64,000 bases of DNA, taken from positions 1 through 64,000 of the forward strand of contig JBAOIH010000002.1 in assembly GCA_037045645.1 (NCBI GenBank). Direction: 5' to 3'. Source of the DNA: Nocardioides sp. GTDB taxonomy: Bacteria; Actinomycetota; Actinomycetes; Propionibacteriales; Nocardioidaceae. Positions within the stretch are counted from its first letter, which is position 1, and every line of letters begins with the position of its first letter. Made by a program: the position numbers and the translations under genes. The notes beneath the pieces were generated by a model. The model was not told the DNA's origin, made no database searches, and saw only the letters and a list, made by a program, of their open reading frames with translations. Positions 45,193-54,066 of this stretch are shown here, one piece after another.

Positions 45193-45300
45193 ACTCGCTA
45201 CTTCGCTTCCATCCAGTTCGTTTCTGGACGGTTCGTCCTGCCGGGGCTGTGACCTGCGGTGACTAGGCACGCTCGGGGCATTTCGTTGTCCTGACAGGGC

Positions 45301-45329
45301 TTCACGTTTTCTGACGACTCTGCTATGTT
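45301..45329 (+). promoter_or_regulatory. Promoter of cassette 2 recombinase operon
   Basis: TTCACG (45301-45306), a 17-bp spacer and TATGTT (45324-45329) form a sigma-70-like promoter, 38 bp before the GTG at 45367. The same -10 hexamer TATGTT precedes the recombinase gene of cassette 3, which supports it. Confidence 0.6.
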
Positions 45330-45366
45330 CACGAAATCCCATCTCAACTCCTGAAGCGGTGGTTCG

Positions 45367-46504
45367 GTGACTCTCACCGTGGTCCGGTCGCTGGATTCCG
45401 CGCGCAGCCTGCGTAGCAGCGTCGATGTCGAGGAGTTCGAGCAGGAGTTGATCGACCAGTACTCGCTGTCGCTGGCTGCGGTGGGGATCAACGACAAGAC
45501 CGCTGCGGCGGATCGTTCGGTGGTCTTCGAGTTCGCACACTTCCTGGGGCGGCCGTTGTGGAGCGCGCAGGTTGAGGACGCCGACCGGTACCTGCGAGCA
45601 GCGCGTCGCGAACGCCGTCTGGCCACGTCGACGGTGGCGGGCAAGGCGGCCGCGTTGGCGAAGTTCTACGAGTTCGTCATCGTTCGCTACCAGGGCGACA
45701 TCCACGCCGTCTTCGACCAGGTCGTGGTCCAGCCGATCGACGAGTTCAACCGGCCTCGAGCTGTGGGTGCGAAGACTGCGGGCAGGATCCCGCCACGCGA
45801 CGACGAGGTCCGAGGCCTGTTCGAGGGATGGGCCGAAGCGCTGCCCACGGCACGGAAGTATCTGCCGGCGGCTCGGGACTACCTCGCAGCGTCGTTGTGG
45901 CGACGGACAGGGCTGCGGATCAACGAGACCGTGATGCTTGACATCGGCGACTGGCATCCCGAGCTCGGCAACCACGGCAAGCTCCACGTGCGGCATGGCA
46001 AGGGCAGCCGCGGTCGCGGCGCGAAGGTCCGGATCGTGCCGGCCATTGACGACGTCGACGCGCTGCTGGAGTGGTGGCTGGGTGACGTACGACCCCAGTA
46101 CGGGGACGACCACGACGATCCCGAACGCGCCGCTGTTCCCCAGCGAACGACACGACCCGATGACCGGGCACTGCACCCGCATCGGTGCCGAGGCTCTGCG
46201 TACCGGCTTGGGTGACGCGGTCGGCCGCTGGCTGCCTGGATGGACCGGCCGGCTTTCGCCGCACGTGTTGCGGCACTACTGCGCCTCCCACCTCTACGAG
46301 CAGGGCATGACGCTGAAGGCGATCCAGGAACTGCTGGGACACAGCTGGCTGTCGACGACCACCCAGTACATCCACGTCCGCAGTAACCACATCGAGTCGT
46401 CCTGGGCAGAGTCGACCGAGCGAACCCTCGCACGCCTCGGCGCCACCAGGAACCGCACAAGCGGCCAGCCGAGCAGTAGGACGAGCGAGGACGAGGAGGT
46501 TTGA
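45367..46504 (+). CDS. Cassette 2 tyrosine recombinase (one apparent frameshift)
   Basis: About 378 residues after correction, more divergent than the recombinases of cassettes 1 and 3. The N-terminal SAM-like domain (VEEFEQELIDQYSLSLAAVG) is followed by catalytic motifs: Arg in SLWRRTGLRINETVMLDI, the basic turn GKGSRGRGAKVRIVP, LSPHVLRHYCASHLYEQG and LLGHSWLSTTTQYIHV with Tyr. One extra base near 46115 must be skipped between DDHDDP and NAPLFPSERHDP. GTG start 45367 follows the promoter; no good ribosome-binding site is seen. Confidence 0.88.
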
Positions 46505-46508
46505 GGCG

Positions 46509-46835
46509 ATGCGCTGGAACATGAGGATGAAGTCCGCGGAAGCGGGGATCTGGAAGTCGACCCAGCTGCGCCAGATGTTTGCCGACGCAGGTCTGGAGAT
46601 CAGCGCGGGGAAGATGTCGGGCTGGTGGGCCGGCACCCCGACCACGATCCGGCTCGAGGACCTCGACGTGATCTGCTTCGTGCTCAATTGCACGCCCGCC
46701 GACCTGCTGATCTGCGAGCCCGAAGCGGTCGCCGCCCGCAAACCCGAGCAGAAGCAAGCGTCCGGGACGCAAGGGGCCAAGAAGACCACGCGACGCCCGG
46801 CACCAGGACGGACCCGGAGCAAGCCGCCCGCGTGA
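46509..46835 (+). CDS. Cassette 2 helix-turn-helix protein
   Basis: A 108-residue protein. The core TQLRQMFADAGLEISAGKMS and DLDVICFVLNCTPADLLICE is the same fold as the partner proteins in cassettes 1 and 3, with the trailing helix that ends in TPxDL. The C-terminal 40 residues are basic and proline-rich. ATG 46509 lies five bases after the recombinase stop; GAGGAGG is placed in front. It overlaps the next gene's GTG (GTGA, 46832-46835). Confidence 0.8.
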   Translation: MRWNMRMKSAEAGIWKSTQLRQMFADAGLEISAGKMSGWWAGTPTTIRLEDLDVICFVLNCTPADLLICEPEAVAARKPEQKQASGTQGAKKTTRRPAPGRTRSKPPA

Positions 46836-48622
46836 GCAAGCCCCAGATGTGCCAGGGCTGCGGGCTCAAACCGCAGGCCTACCACGGCAGGCTCGTGTGC
46901 TACGACTGCAAGCCCGGCACCAACGGGCGGCCGCTGCCGTGTCGTCGCTGCGGTGCCACCGGTGACTACTGGTCCGAAAGGCTGTGTCGGCGCTGTCACC
47001 AGCACGCGCCGCAGCTGCCCGACTCCTGTCGCGACTGCCTGGCCTGGGGTGCCACCCGCACGCTGAAGTGGCTGTGCGCGGCGTGCGTCGGCTGGCGACA
47101 CCGCAACCGAGAGGTCAGCGCGTGCATCTCGTGCCGACGCGAGCTGTCCCTCAATGAGCACAAGGCATGTCGGCTGTGCTGGCTGCAGACCTTCCACTAT
47201 CAGGCGCAGGCCGGCCTTCCGCGCGACGTGCTGGCCGCCAACCCGGGCAGTCAGCAGCTCTGGCTGGCCAACATGGTCGGCTATCGCAACGGCTACACAC
47301 CGCATCCCCGGCGTGACTACAGCCGGCCGGAGGACCAGATCCATCCACCCGGCCAAGACCCGCGGTTCGACCAAGCCGCGCGGGAACCCGCGCGACCACG
47401 GCCTGCCGTCGATCCCGACCAGCTCGACCTCTTGGCCTACGACCGTGTTGAGGACACCGCCCGCAGCTTCGGGTTCGGTGAACCGCCGAGCATCCGCTTC
47501 GCCGAGGCCCTCGACCGGCTCGCGGTCGACCACGCCGTACGGCACGGCTGGACGGCACGGCAAACCATCCGGACCCGGATCACGTTGCGGGTCCTGCAGG
47601 CCCGCCACCGCATCGACGGCGGGCCGATCAAGACCAGCGACGTGCTCGGCCTGACCGACCTCGACCTCAGCGTTCGCTTGGCGCTCGCGGTCCTGGCCGA
47701 CCACGACGTTCTCTTCGACGACCGGGTCCCGCCGCTGCACAGCTGGTTCGCCCGCCAGATCGCCGATCTGCCCGCACCGATGGCCCACGAACTGCAGACC
47801 TGGTTCAACGTCCTGCACTTCGGCAGCACCACCCCGCCGAGGAGCCACCCGCGGCACGACGTCACCATCAAGACCCGAACCCTGTGGGCCATACCGACGC
47901 TGCGCGCGTGGGCGCAGGCCGGTCACAGGTCCCTGCGGGAGATCACCCGCGACGACGTCCTCGCCGTACTGCCCGCCCAGGGCACCCCACGGGTCAAGCT
48001 CGGCGCCGCGCTGCGGTCGATCTTCACAACCCTCAAGCGCCACCACGTCTTGTTCATCAACCCGATGGCCCGGATGCGGATCGGGAACCTCGAGCGGCGG
48101 ATCCCGATGCCCATCGACATCACTCGCATCCGCGCGGCCTTCGAATCCGCAGACCCGGCTACCGCAGCGATCACCACGCTCATCGGCATCCACGGGCTGC
48201 GGCCCGGTGAGGCCTGCGCGCTGCTGCTGACCGACGTGCGCGACCACCGCATCGCCTTGTCTGACCGCACGATCCTGCTGGCAGCCGAGACCAAGGCCAG
48301 GCTCGACGCCTACCTCGTCCACCGCCGCCATCGGTGGCCCGGCAGCATCAACGCGCACTTCCTGATCCACAGTCGCTCGGCCGGCACCCTGGAGCAGGTC
48401 AAGGTGCCCTGGCTGACCGACAAACTCGGCATGTCCGCCAACACCCTGCGCCAAGACCGCATCCTGGCCGAGGTCCACGCCGGCGGCGACCTGCGCCAGA
48501 TCTGCGACTTCTTCGGCGTCACCATCGCCACCGCCGAGCACTACGCCAGCACGATCAACCACCCAGAACTCGACGACTTCACCAACCAGCCCTCCGGTTC
48601 GCGAACCGACACTCCATACTGA
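46832..48622 (+). CDS. Cassette 2 zinc-ribbon protein with recombinase-like C-terminus
   Basis: A 596-residue protein, the largest of the three homologues. The N-terminus has four CxxC pairs (CQGC/CYDC, CRRC/CRRC, CRDC/CAAC, CISC/CRLC). The C-terminus retains more of the recombinase pattern than its relatives: GIHGLRPGEACALLLTDV has the first catalytic Arg, and FFGVTIATAEHYAST has a Tyr, but the HxxR box is replaced by NTLRQDRILAEV. It may keep partial catalytic ability. GTG start 46832 overlaps the upstream stop. Confidence 0.7.
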   Translation: MSKPQMCQGCGLKPQAYHGRLVCYDCKPGTNGRPLPCRRCGATGDYWSERLCRRCHQHAPQLPDSCRDCLAWGATRTLKWLCAACVGWRHRNREVSACISCRRELSLNEHKACRLCWLQTFHYQAQAGLPRDVLAANPGSQQLWLANMVGYRNGYTPHPRRDYSRPEDQIHPPGQDPRFDQAAREPARPRPAVDPDQLDLLAYDRVEDTARSFGFGEPPSIRFAEALDRLAVDHAVRHGWTARQTIRTRITLRVLQARHRIDGGPIKTSDVLGLTDLDLSVRLALAVLADHDVLFDDRVPPLHSWFARQIADLPAPMAHELQTWFNVLHFGSTTPPRSHPRHDVTIKTRTLWAIPTLRAWAQAGHRSLREITRDDVLAVLPAQGTPRVKLGAALRSIFTTLKRHHVLFINPMARMRIGNLERRIPMPIDITRIRAAFESADPATAAITTLIGIHGLRPGEACALLLTDVRDHRIALSDRTILLAAETKARLDAYLVHRRHRWPGSINAHFLIHSRSAGTLEQVKVPWLTDKLGMSANTLRQDRILAEVHAGGDLRQICDFFGVTIATAEHYASTINHPELDDFTNQPSGSRTDTPY

Positions 48623-48630
48623 GCGGGACA

Positions 48631-49521
48631 TCACGCGCCCACCCTCGGGTTCCCGCTGACATCGGCTTCAGTTATCGCGAACCGAGCGGAATTGCCGAGG
48701 AAGCGGGGGAGTTCTCGCCCATTCGCCATCCGGCGCATCCAGACAAGTGTCGCGACGTACGCCGAAAGCAGTCCGACGAGGAGCACCTGCCCCAGGGGAC
48801 TGCCGTACGGCTCGACGTACGACCCCGACATGGCGAGGACCAGCAGGACGCCGACGCTGATCAGCGTCACCCAGCGGGCCGTGGCGCGCGGCTTGGCACG
48901 GTCCGCCTCCACCTGACGCCGAGCTCGTACGTCGGAGGCCACCGACTCGGCGAGCCCCTCGAGGACGCTCGCCAGCCCAGCGCCGCGACGTCGGGCACCG
49001 AGGATCAGATTGGCCGCGATGAGGTCGCCGGTCGAGTCGTTGAGTTCGTCCGCGAACGCACGAAGTGCTGTCTCGGTGTCCCACCGTGCCCGGAGGCGTG
49101 CGACGAGTCGGCGTACTTCATCTGCGATCGGATCGGGAGTCGATCGGGCGGTGGCGACGAGCGCCTGCTCAAGCCCGACTCCGACCGTCAGGACTCCCGC
49201 CAGCGAACGCGTCCATTCCTCCATCGCCTCCAGTCGGACGATCTGAGTTGCTGACGGAGGTGCCGAGAGCAACATTGGCAGGCCGATGACCGCGACCGGT
49301 CCGATCAGCAGCGCGAGGCCCCAGCCCGTGACGAGCCACCCGACGACGCCAAGGCCGGTGCCGAGCAGGACCTCGATTCGTCGTCGGGGCGTGATCGTGA
49401 GGCGGCCCTTGGATCCGGGCCGTGCGGTCGGACGGGCAGGTGCTGGCCGCAGGCCGGCAAGTACGCCCAGCAGGCCAGCGACGACCAGGGCTCCGGCGAG
49501 GCCAGGAATCAAGGCGATCAT
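48631..49521 (-). CDS. tadB: TadB, pilus assembly platform protein (3' end altered by cassette 2)
   Basis: A 296-residue F-family inner-membrane protein. Helices include IPGLAGALVVAGLLGVLAGL at the N-terminus, LGTGLGVVGWLVTGWGLALLI and WVTLISVGVLLVLAMSGSYV. The cytoplasmic domain has EEWTRSLAGVLTVGVGLEQAL and NLILGARRRGAGLASVLEGL. The last seven residues (GNPRVGA) and stop come from the inserted cassette; the original tail lies at 45160-45192. It is probably still functional because the loss is only at the end. Start overlaps the cpaF stop. Confidence 0.85.
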   Translation of the reverse strand: MIALIPGLAGALVVAGLLGVLAGLRPAPARPTARPGSKGRLTITPRRRIEVLLGTGLGVVGWLVTGWGLALLIGPVAVIGLPMLLSAPPSATQIVRLEAMEEWTRSLAGVLTVGVGLEQALVATARSTPDPIADEVRRLVARLRARWDTETALRAFADELNDSTGDLIAANLILGARRRGAGLASVLEGLAESVASDVRARRQVEADRAKPRATARWVTLISVGVLLVLAMSGSYVEPYGSPLGQVLLVGLLSAYVATLVWMRRMANGRELPRFLGNSARFAITEADVSGNPRVGA

Positions 49522-51017
49522 GGCTGAACCTCCGCGGGTTGCCCGGCCAGATAGCTGCCCAGGTCGAAACCGTGGCGGGCGAGTGCGCGGTACTCATCGG
49601 GAAGGACTCCCGGGGTCGCGACACCAGCAGCGTTGGGCGTGAAGACGTGGGTGGTGGCGTATCCGGTCTCCCGCTCACCGGGGGAGAGTGCGATGACCTC
49701 CGAGACCCGTCGGTGTCGGTGAGGTCGCTCGTTGCCACCGGTGGTTTCCAGGCTGAGCTGGACGATCAGGTCGACGGTCGCGGCGAGCTTGCTGGCGGCG
49801 AGCTCGTGCGTGACGTGGGATCCGGCCTCCATCGCGCAGGTGATCAGCTTGCGTACGGCGGCTACCGCGTCGGAGGCGTGTGTGGTGGAGATGGAGCCCG
49901 TGCCCGACTCCATCGCCTTGATCATCGCCCAGATCTCCTTGCCCCTGACTTCGCCAACGATCTGGCGGGACAGGTTGAACCGGAACGAATCGATGAGGGC
50001 CTCGTCGAGAGTGAACTCGCCCGCCATCCGCCCGTCCGGCCCGCGTTCACCCGACCCCGGACGGGATTCCCAGGCGTGGACGACCTTGTGTCGGCCGAGT
50101 TCGTGGAGATGAAGTTCGTACTCGGTCTCGAACGTGCCCAACGCCTCGAACGCGTCGATCTCGGCGCACAGAGCCCGGACGAGAGTCGTCTTGCCGGCAC
50201 CCTGGGCTCCGGCGACGACGATGGACTTTCTTGCGCGTACGGCGGCGCGGAGGAACGACGCCACGGTCGGCGTCATCATGTCCCGCTGCACGAGGGCATC
50301 GAGGGTCACGCTCATCAGTCGGTGTCGGCGGATCACGACCGACGGCCTGGGCGTCACCCACGCTGCTGCCGCCAGACGGGAGCCTCCATCCAGCCGGAGG
50401 TGGAGTCGCGGTTGGGCTTCAGAGAACGACCGGGCGTTGACCTCGCTGCGCGAAGCCAGGAAGACCAGGAAGTCGATCAGTTCGTCGTCAGAGTCGGCCA
50501 CAGATGGCCCGTCGATCAGGGAACCATCGATCAACTCGAGCAGTACGTTGTCGAACCCGGCGATCACGATGTTCTCCACTCGGTCGTCGTCCACGAGCGG
50601 TTGCAGGCGACCCAGTCGAAACAGGGAGTCGAAGACTGCCCGGGCGAGCGCTCGTTGCTGCTCCAGTGGCCAGGTGGCTTCGCCGGCATTCACCTGCTCC
50701 GACATCAACGATTCGACGAGATCCAGGACGATCGAGCGGCCGAGTTCCTCCTGCGCGGCCCGGTCGAGGCGGCCGCGATCGGCCGCGACGGACTGGCTCA
50801 GCTGATCGGAGGCCTGCGCTCGCAGGGTCGCCACCATCTGCCAGTTCACGGGTTGCGCTTCGATGGGAGCCCGATCGATGTCCTGCGCGAGGGATGGCCG
50901 GCTATTGACGGCGTTGATGGGCGTCGGCATCGGCTGGGCGAAAACCGGCAGCTGCGAGAGGTCGGCGTACGGGTGGCCGTTGACAGTCTCGTTGAGTCCG
51001 TTGCTGGCCGTGGTCAT
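49518..51017 (-). CDS. cpaF: CpaF/TadA secretion ATPase
   Basis: A 499-residue type II/IV secretion ATPase that powers pilus extension. Walker A is GAQGAGKTTLVRALC (about 265-280); the Asp-box region and Walker B include FETEYELHLHEL and RQIVGEVRGKEIWAMIKAM; His box in GTGSISTTHASDAV. The N-terminal domain has VEDLVESLMSEQ-like helices and LLELIDGSLIDGP. ATG 51017 overlaps the stop of the upstream ATPase gene, so they are co-translated. Confidence 0.92.
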   Translation of the reverse strand: MTTASNGLNETVNGHPYADLSQLPVFAQPMPTPINAVNSRPSLAQDIDRAPIEAQPVNWQMVATLRAQASDQLSQSVAADRGRLDRAAQEELGRSIVLDLVESLMSEQVNAGEATWPLEQQRALARAVFDSLFRLGRLQPLVDDDRVENIVIAGFDNVLLELIDGSLIDGPSVADSDDELIDFLVFLASRSEVNARSFSEAQPRLHLRLDGGSRLAAAAWVTPRPSVVIRRHRLMSVTLDALVQRDMMTPTVASFLRAAVRARKSIVVAGAQGAGKTTLVRALCAEIDAFEALGTFETEYELHLHELGRHKVVHAWESRPGSGERGPDGRMAGEFTLDEALIDSFRFNLSRQIVGEVRGKEIWAMIKAMESGTGSISTTHASDAVAAVRKLITCAMEAGSHVTHELAASKLAATVDLIVQLSLETTGGNERPHRHRRVSEVIALSPGERETGYATTHVFTPNAAGVATPGVLPDEYRALARHGFDLGSYLAGQPAEVQP

Positions 51018-51778
51018 CGTGCTTCCTCAGCGACGAGGGCGATCTCATTGCGCGCGACCTGGGCTCGCACCGATCCGACCGCGGCCGCGAGGGCCCTGGC
51101 GTACGCACCTGTTTCGAAGCGACGGGGCGGCGCTGCGCCGCGGTGATAGACGGCCGCAGTCTCGGGCGCGTCCGGCAAAGCAGCCACGACGGGTAGGTCG
51201 AGCACGTTCGTGATCTCGGAGGACCGGTAGGGCTGCCCCTCGCCGATCATGAGAGCCGCGGCTCGTGGCCATCCCGCGCCTGGTCCCTTAACTGAGTCTG
51301 ACCAGGAACGTGCCGCGGCGATGGCCGGGAGGTGGCCGCGGATCAGCAACAGGGTCAGGTCGGATGAGGCCAACAGCGGCTCGGGTGACCCGACGAGACC
51401 GAGGCGGCCCGCGTCCACGATCGCGTCCTGCCCCGTGGCGTCCAAGTCGGCCAGCGCGAGCGCGAGACGCTCCCAGACCTCGCGGAGCGCACCCACCTGT
51501 CCGTGGGCGCGGACTCCGGCGACGAAGCCCACGTCGGGTGCGAGCGGGCGGACGACCTCGCGCAGCGCATCAGCGGTGTCCAACGGGGACAGGGCCAGTT
51601 CGATCAGACCGGCGTCGTACTCGGTGGTGCCGCGCAGGAACCCGGCAAGCACTCCGGAGCCACCTGTCGGGTCGGCTTCGATGAGCACGACGGGGCGCGG
51701 CCAGTTGAGAGCCATCGCGACGGCGGTGGTGGTGACGCCGGGGGAGCCGGACGCCGAGCAGAGGGTGATGACGGCCAT
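51014..51778 (-). CDS. CpaE/TadZ-like MinD-type ATPase homologue lacking the P-loop lysine
   Basis: A 254-residue protein with the MinD/ParA fold order: MAVITLCSASGSPGVTTTAV at the P-loop, VVLIEADPTGGSGVLAGFL (the D of the switch I region) and DAIVDAGRLGL. The P-loop reads ASGSPGVTTTA, without the lysine needed in normal deviant Walker A motifs, so ATP hydrolysis is doubtful. It may localise the Tad machinery as TadZ does. Located between the SAF protein and cpaF genes. Confidence 0.8.
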   Translation of the reverse strand: MAVITLCSASGSPGVTTTAVAMALNWPRPVVLIEADPTGGSGVLAGFLRGTTEYDAGLIELALSPLDTADALREVVRPLAPDVGFVAGVRAHGQVGALREVWERLALALADLDATGQDAIVDAGRLGLVGSPEPLLASSDLTLLLIRGHLPAIAAARSWSDSVKGPGAGWPRAAALMIGEGQPYRSSEITNVLDLPVVAALPDAPETAAVYHRGAAPPRRFETGAYARALAAAVGSVRAQVARNEIALVAEEAR

Positions 51779-52458
51779 CAGTTGCCCTCCGCTGACGAGT
51801 CGAGGACCAGGGCAACGTTGCCTGTCACGGCACGAGCTGCCAGGACGCTCGCGTCGGCGTACGGCACGAGCACGTCGACGACCGTGTTGCCGGTGGTGTC
51901 GTCGATTCGGGTGTCGACCACCTCGGCGACGGAGAACTGCGGGGTGCCCGCCGGGTCGCCGTTCTCTCCGGGAGTGACCACGATCCGCACCTTGTCGCCG
52001 CCGCGCAGCGGTAGCGCCGGGGATTGAGCTGCGGTGACCGAGATCCCGACGATCGACTTCCCGGTCGGGGGGAGCGCCTCGTCCGTCGTCGACTCCGCTG
52101 TGAGCAACCCGCCCGTCGCGACGTCGAGCGCCGCGCGCTGGCCGATGATGGAGTCGTACGCCGAGGCCGGCAACGTTCGCAGGGCTGGATCGCCGCTGAT
52201 CCGGACTCGTTGGATGTCGGCATCGGTGATGATCTCGCCGCGGTGGATGGTCCCTCGGGCTGCGAGCACTTCCTCGGTGTGGGTGGTGGACGTCCACGCC
52301 CACACGGCGAGCAGCGCTCCCAGGCAGATGGCGGAGACTCCGCCAGCGACCAGGGCTGGCCGACGTCGAAGCTTGGGTGGCGGGGTGAAGGTCGGGGCGG
52401 TGTTCGACCCCGTGCCCGGATCTGTGTCCCGGCCTGCCCGCGTGGGTGTGGTGGTCAT
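51778..52458 (-). CDS. SAF-domain protein (CpaB/FlgA-like)
   Basis: A 226-residue protein with one TM helix at about 37-56 (LVAGGVSAICLGALLAVWAW) and an extracytoplasmic SAF domain: VLAARGTIHRGEIITDADIQ, LPASAYDSIIGQRAALDVAT, GGLLTAESTTDE. CpaB-type proteins help assemble Flp pili across the envelope. It is immediately followed by the CpaE-like gene with a shared stop-start base pattern. Confidence 0.82.
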   Translation of the reverse strand: MTTTPTRAGRDTDPGTGSNTAPTFTPPPKLRRRPALVAGGVSAICLGALLAVWAWTSTTHTEEVLAARGTIHRGEIITDADIQRVRISGDPALRTLPASAYDSIIGQRAALDVATGGLLTAESTTDEALPPTGKSIVGISVTAAQSPALPLRGGDKVRIVVTPGENGDPAGTPQFSVAEVVDTRIDDTTGNTVVDVLVPYADASVLAARAVTGNVALVLDSSAEGN

Positions 52459-52486
52459 GGTTGATCCCCGTTCCTGGTTGCGCCCG

Positions 52487-53455
52487 CTAGTTCACGAGCA
52501 CCTGCGCTTCGCCGATCGTGATCTGTGTCGACCGGACGAGCCCGTTGAGGCGGATGGTCCCTGTCTGGCCTGCGCCGGCCCAGGTGATCACCCAGTCCGA
52601 CGTCGCCGTGACCGTGTAGCTGCCGTCCGGCTCGCCACCGCTCGTCGTGGTGTAGGTGTGGCCGCAGTCGGGAGACTTCTTCTGCCCGAGCGACACGTCG
52701 TACGGCGTGCCTGCGGTCTTGCAGACGACCTCGGTGCCGTCGCCCATGTCCCAGGTGATCCGGAACAGCGTGGCCGTCGCCGTGATGGTGATTCCGCCCG
52801 CAGACGCCGTGGCCGTCAGCGGGCCGACCGTCTTCTCGGACGGGTTCTTCGCCCACATCCACACCGGCATGCCGACCAGACCGACGCTGTCGGGCCCGGG
52901 CTTCGGTGCGATGCCGATCTCGATCGCCGACAGGTGCATCGACTCGACTGCCAGTTGGGCGACCTGACCGGGCGTCGGCCCTGCCCCGGAGTTCGGGGGC
53001 GTGTCCTGAGACCAGACGGTGATGAGCAGCCCGGTCTGCGGTTGGTAGCAGTTGTAGACGGCCCCGTCGCCGGGGTCGTGTCCCTGCCAACTCGGATCCC
53101 CTGCCGGCGGCGGTGGGGTCACTGGGCTGATGTAGCAGTTGTAGCCGTTCGACCAGTAGCCCTCTGGCGCCGAGCACGGGACCGGACCTGGCGGTGGATT
53201 GGTGATGCCCTGGCTGGTGCCGTCCCAGTAGCAGGCGGACCCAGCGCCGGTGTCCTTCGGCCCGTTGTCGCCGCCGTCGCCTGGATTGCCCGGGTCGCCC
53301 GGATGACCGGGCACGTGAATCCAGATCAGGCACTCGCCTGTCGCCGGGTCGGTCTGCTGACATACGGTGTCGGCGTACCCCGTCTCGGCAAGGGACGCGG
53401 ACAGGCCAGCGACTGCGAGGGCAACGATTAGGACGCGAGTCAGGATGCCGAACAT
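52487..53455 (-). CDS. Secreted PKD-like domain protein
   Basis: A 322-residue exported protein. A signal peptide MFGILTRVLIVALAVAGLSA (ATG 53455) precedes a low-complexity glycine/proline region (HPGDPGNPGDGGDNGP), then cysteine-containing aromatic motifs (CYWDGTSQGI, GYNCYISP), and a C-terminal PKD-like beta domain: WDMGDGTEVVCKTAGTPYDV and SPDCGHTYTTTSGG, the usual GDG...HTY signature. It belongs to the Tad/transfer operon and may bind the surface of a partner cell or anchor the pilus. Role is inferred. Confidence 0.72.
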   Translation of the reverse strand: MFGILTRVLIVALAVAGLSASLAETGYADTVCQQTDPATGECLIWIHVPGHPGDPGNPGDGGDNGPKDTGAGSACYWDGTSQGITNPPPGPVPCSAPEGYWSNGYNCYISPVTPPPPAGDPSWQGHDPGDGAVYNCYQPQTGLLITVWSQDTPPNSGAGPTPGQVAQLAVESMHLSAIEIGIAPKPGPDSVGLVGMPVWMWAKNPSEKTVGPLTATASAGGITITATATLFRITWDMGDGTEVVCKTAGTPYDVSLGQKKSPDCGHTYTTTSGGEPDGSYTVTATSDWVITWAGAGQTGTIRLNGLVRSTQITIGEAQVLVN

Positions 53456-54066
53456 GGCGACTGCTTGAGGTCTTGTCCCGTCGCGACCCGCCAACCCTTG
53501 GTCGGGTTGTCGGCGAAGTGATAGTTCGCAACGGTGTATCGAGTCCACCCGGTGTCCGGGCGGTCGGGGGAGACGATCGACGCGCCGCTCTTGTCGAGCA
53601 CGTCGACTTTGCTGACGTTCCAGCAGACGTCGATGACGACCGTCGGGACCTTGCCGGCCTTCGGGTCGGAGTTGTCGAGGTTCACTGTCTGCACGATGAG
53701 TTCGGCGACACTCGTGCCGCCCGTCTGGTGGCGGCCCTGGTCTCGCTGACTACGCAGCAACGTCTGGGCCGCCCGCAGTTGGGTGCTGGTTGCGACGCTG
53801 CCGAGACGCTTCAGATCGGTCGTCGGGTCCTTGGCCAGCGCGTCAACCACCGCGAAGTATTCGCGCATCGTCGCGCTCGCTGCCGTCGTGGCCGCGTCAC
53901 TGGGGTCTGTGGCTGTCGGGCTTGACGAGGGCGTGCTGGGTGAGGACGACGCCACGGTCGGTGTCGGGTTCGAGGTGGGATCCGAGCCGCCGTTGGCACA
54001 GGCCGTCACCGCGGCCAACACCAGAGCGCCGGTCGCCCATGATTTCAACCCGAGTCGATACGTCAT
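53440..54066 (-). CDS. Lipoprotein of the transfer operon
   Basis: A 208-residue lipoprotein. ATG 54066 (MTYRLGLKSWATGALVLAAV) leads to the lipobox AVTAC at about residue 26-30. A Ser/Thr/Pro-rich linker follows (SNPTPTVASSSPSTPSSSPT), then a domain with TMREYFAVVDALAKDPTTDL and TRYTVANYHFADNPTKGWRV. It is the first gene of the leftward transfer/Tad operon. The open frame extends upstream to 54240, but the lipobox start is preferred. Confidence 0.72.
   Translation of the reverse strand: MTYRLGLKSWATGALVLAAVTACANGGSDPTSNPTPTVASSSPSTPSSSPTATDPSDAATTAASATMREYFAVVDALAKDPTTDLKRLGSVATSTQLRAAQTLLRSQRDQGRHQTGGTSVAELIVQTVNLDNSDPKAGKVPTVVIDVCWNVSKVDVLDKSGASIVSPDRPDTGWTRYTVANYHFADNPTKGWRVATGQDLKQSPCSAS

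Larger units (their letters stand above)
45193..48654. mobile_element. Recombinase cassette 2 (Tn554-like), inserted in the 3' end of tadB
   Basis: A 3462-bp insertion. Joining 45192 to 48655 restores the reading ADVS-AAGDPIEVTP at the C-terminus of TadB followed by the overlapping tadC start. The inserted end replaces the last ten or so TadB residues by GNPRVGA and a stop. The right end carries ACCCTCGGGT (48641-48650), a ten-base string also found at the left end of cassette 1 (21461-21470). No clear terminal repeats or target duplication were found. Confidence 0.7.

Noticed and set aside
45920..48634. A 904-residue minus-strand open frame over cassette 2
   Set aside because: It is antisense to the zinc-ribbon gene and the recombinase, with no recognisable domain; the plus-strand genes have motifs and coupled starts.
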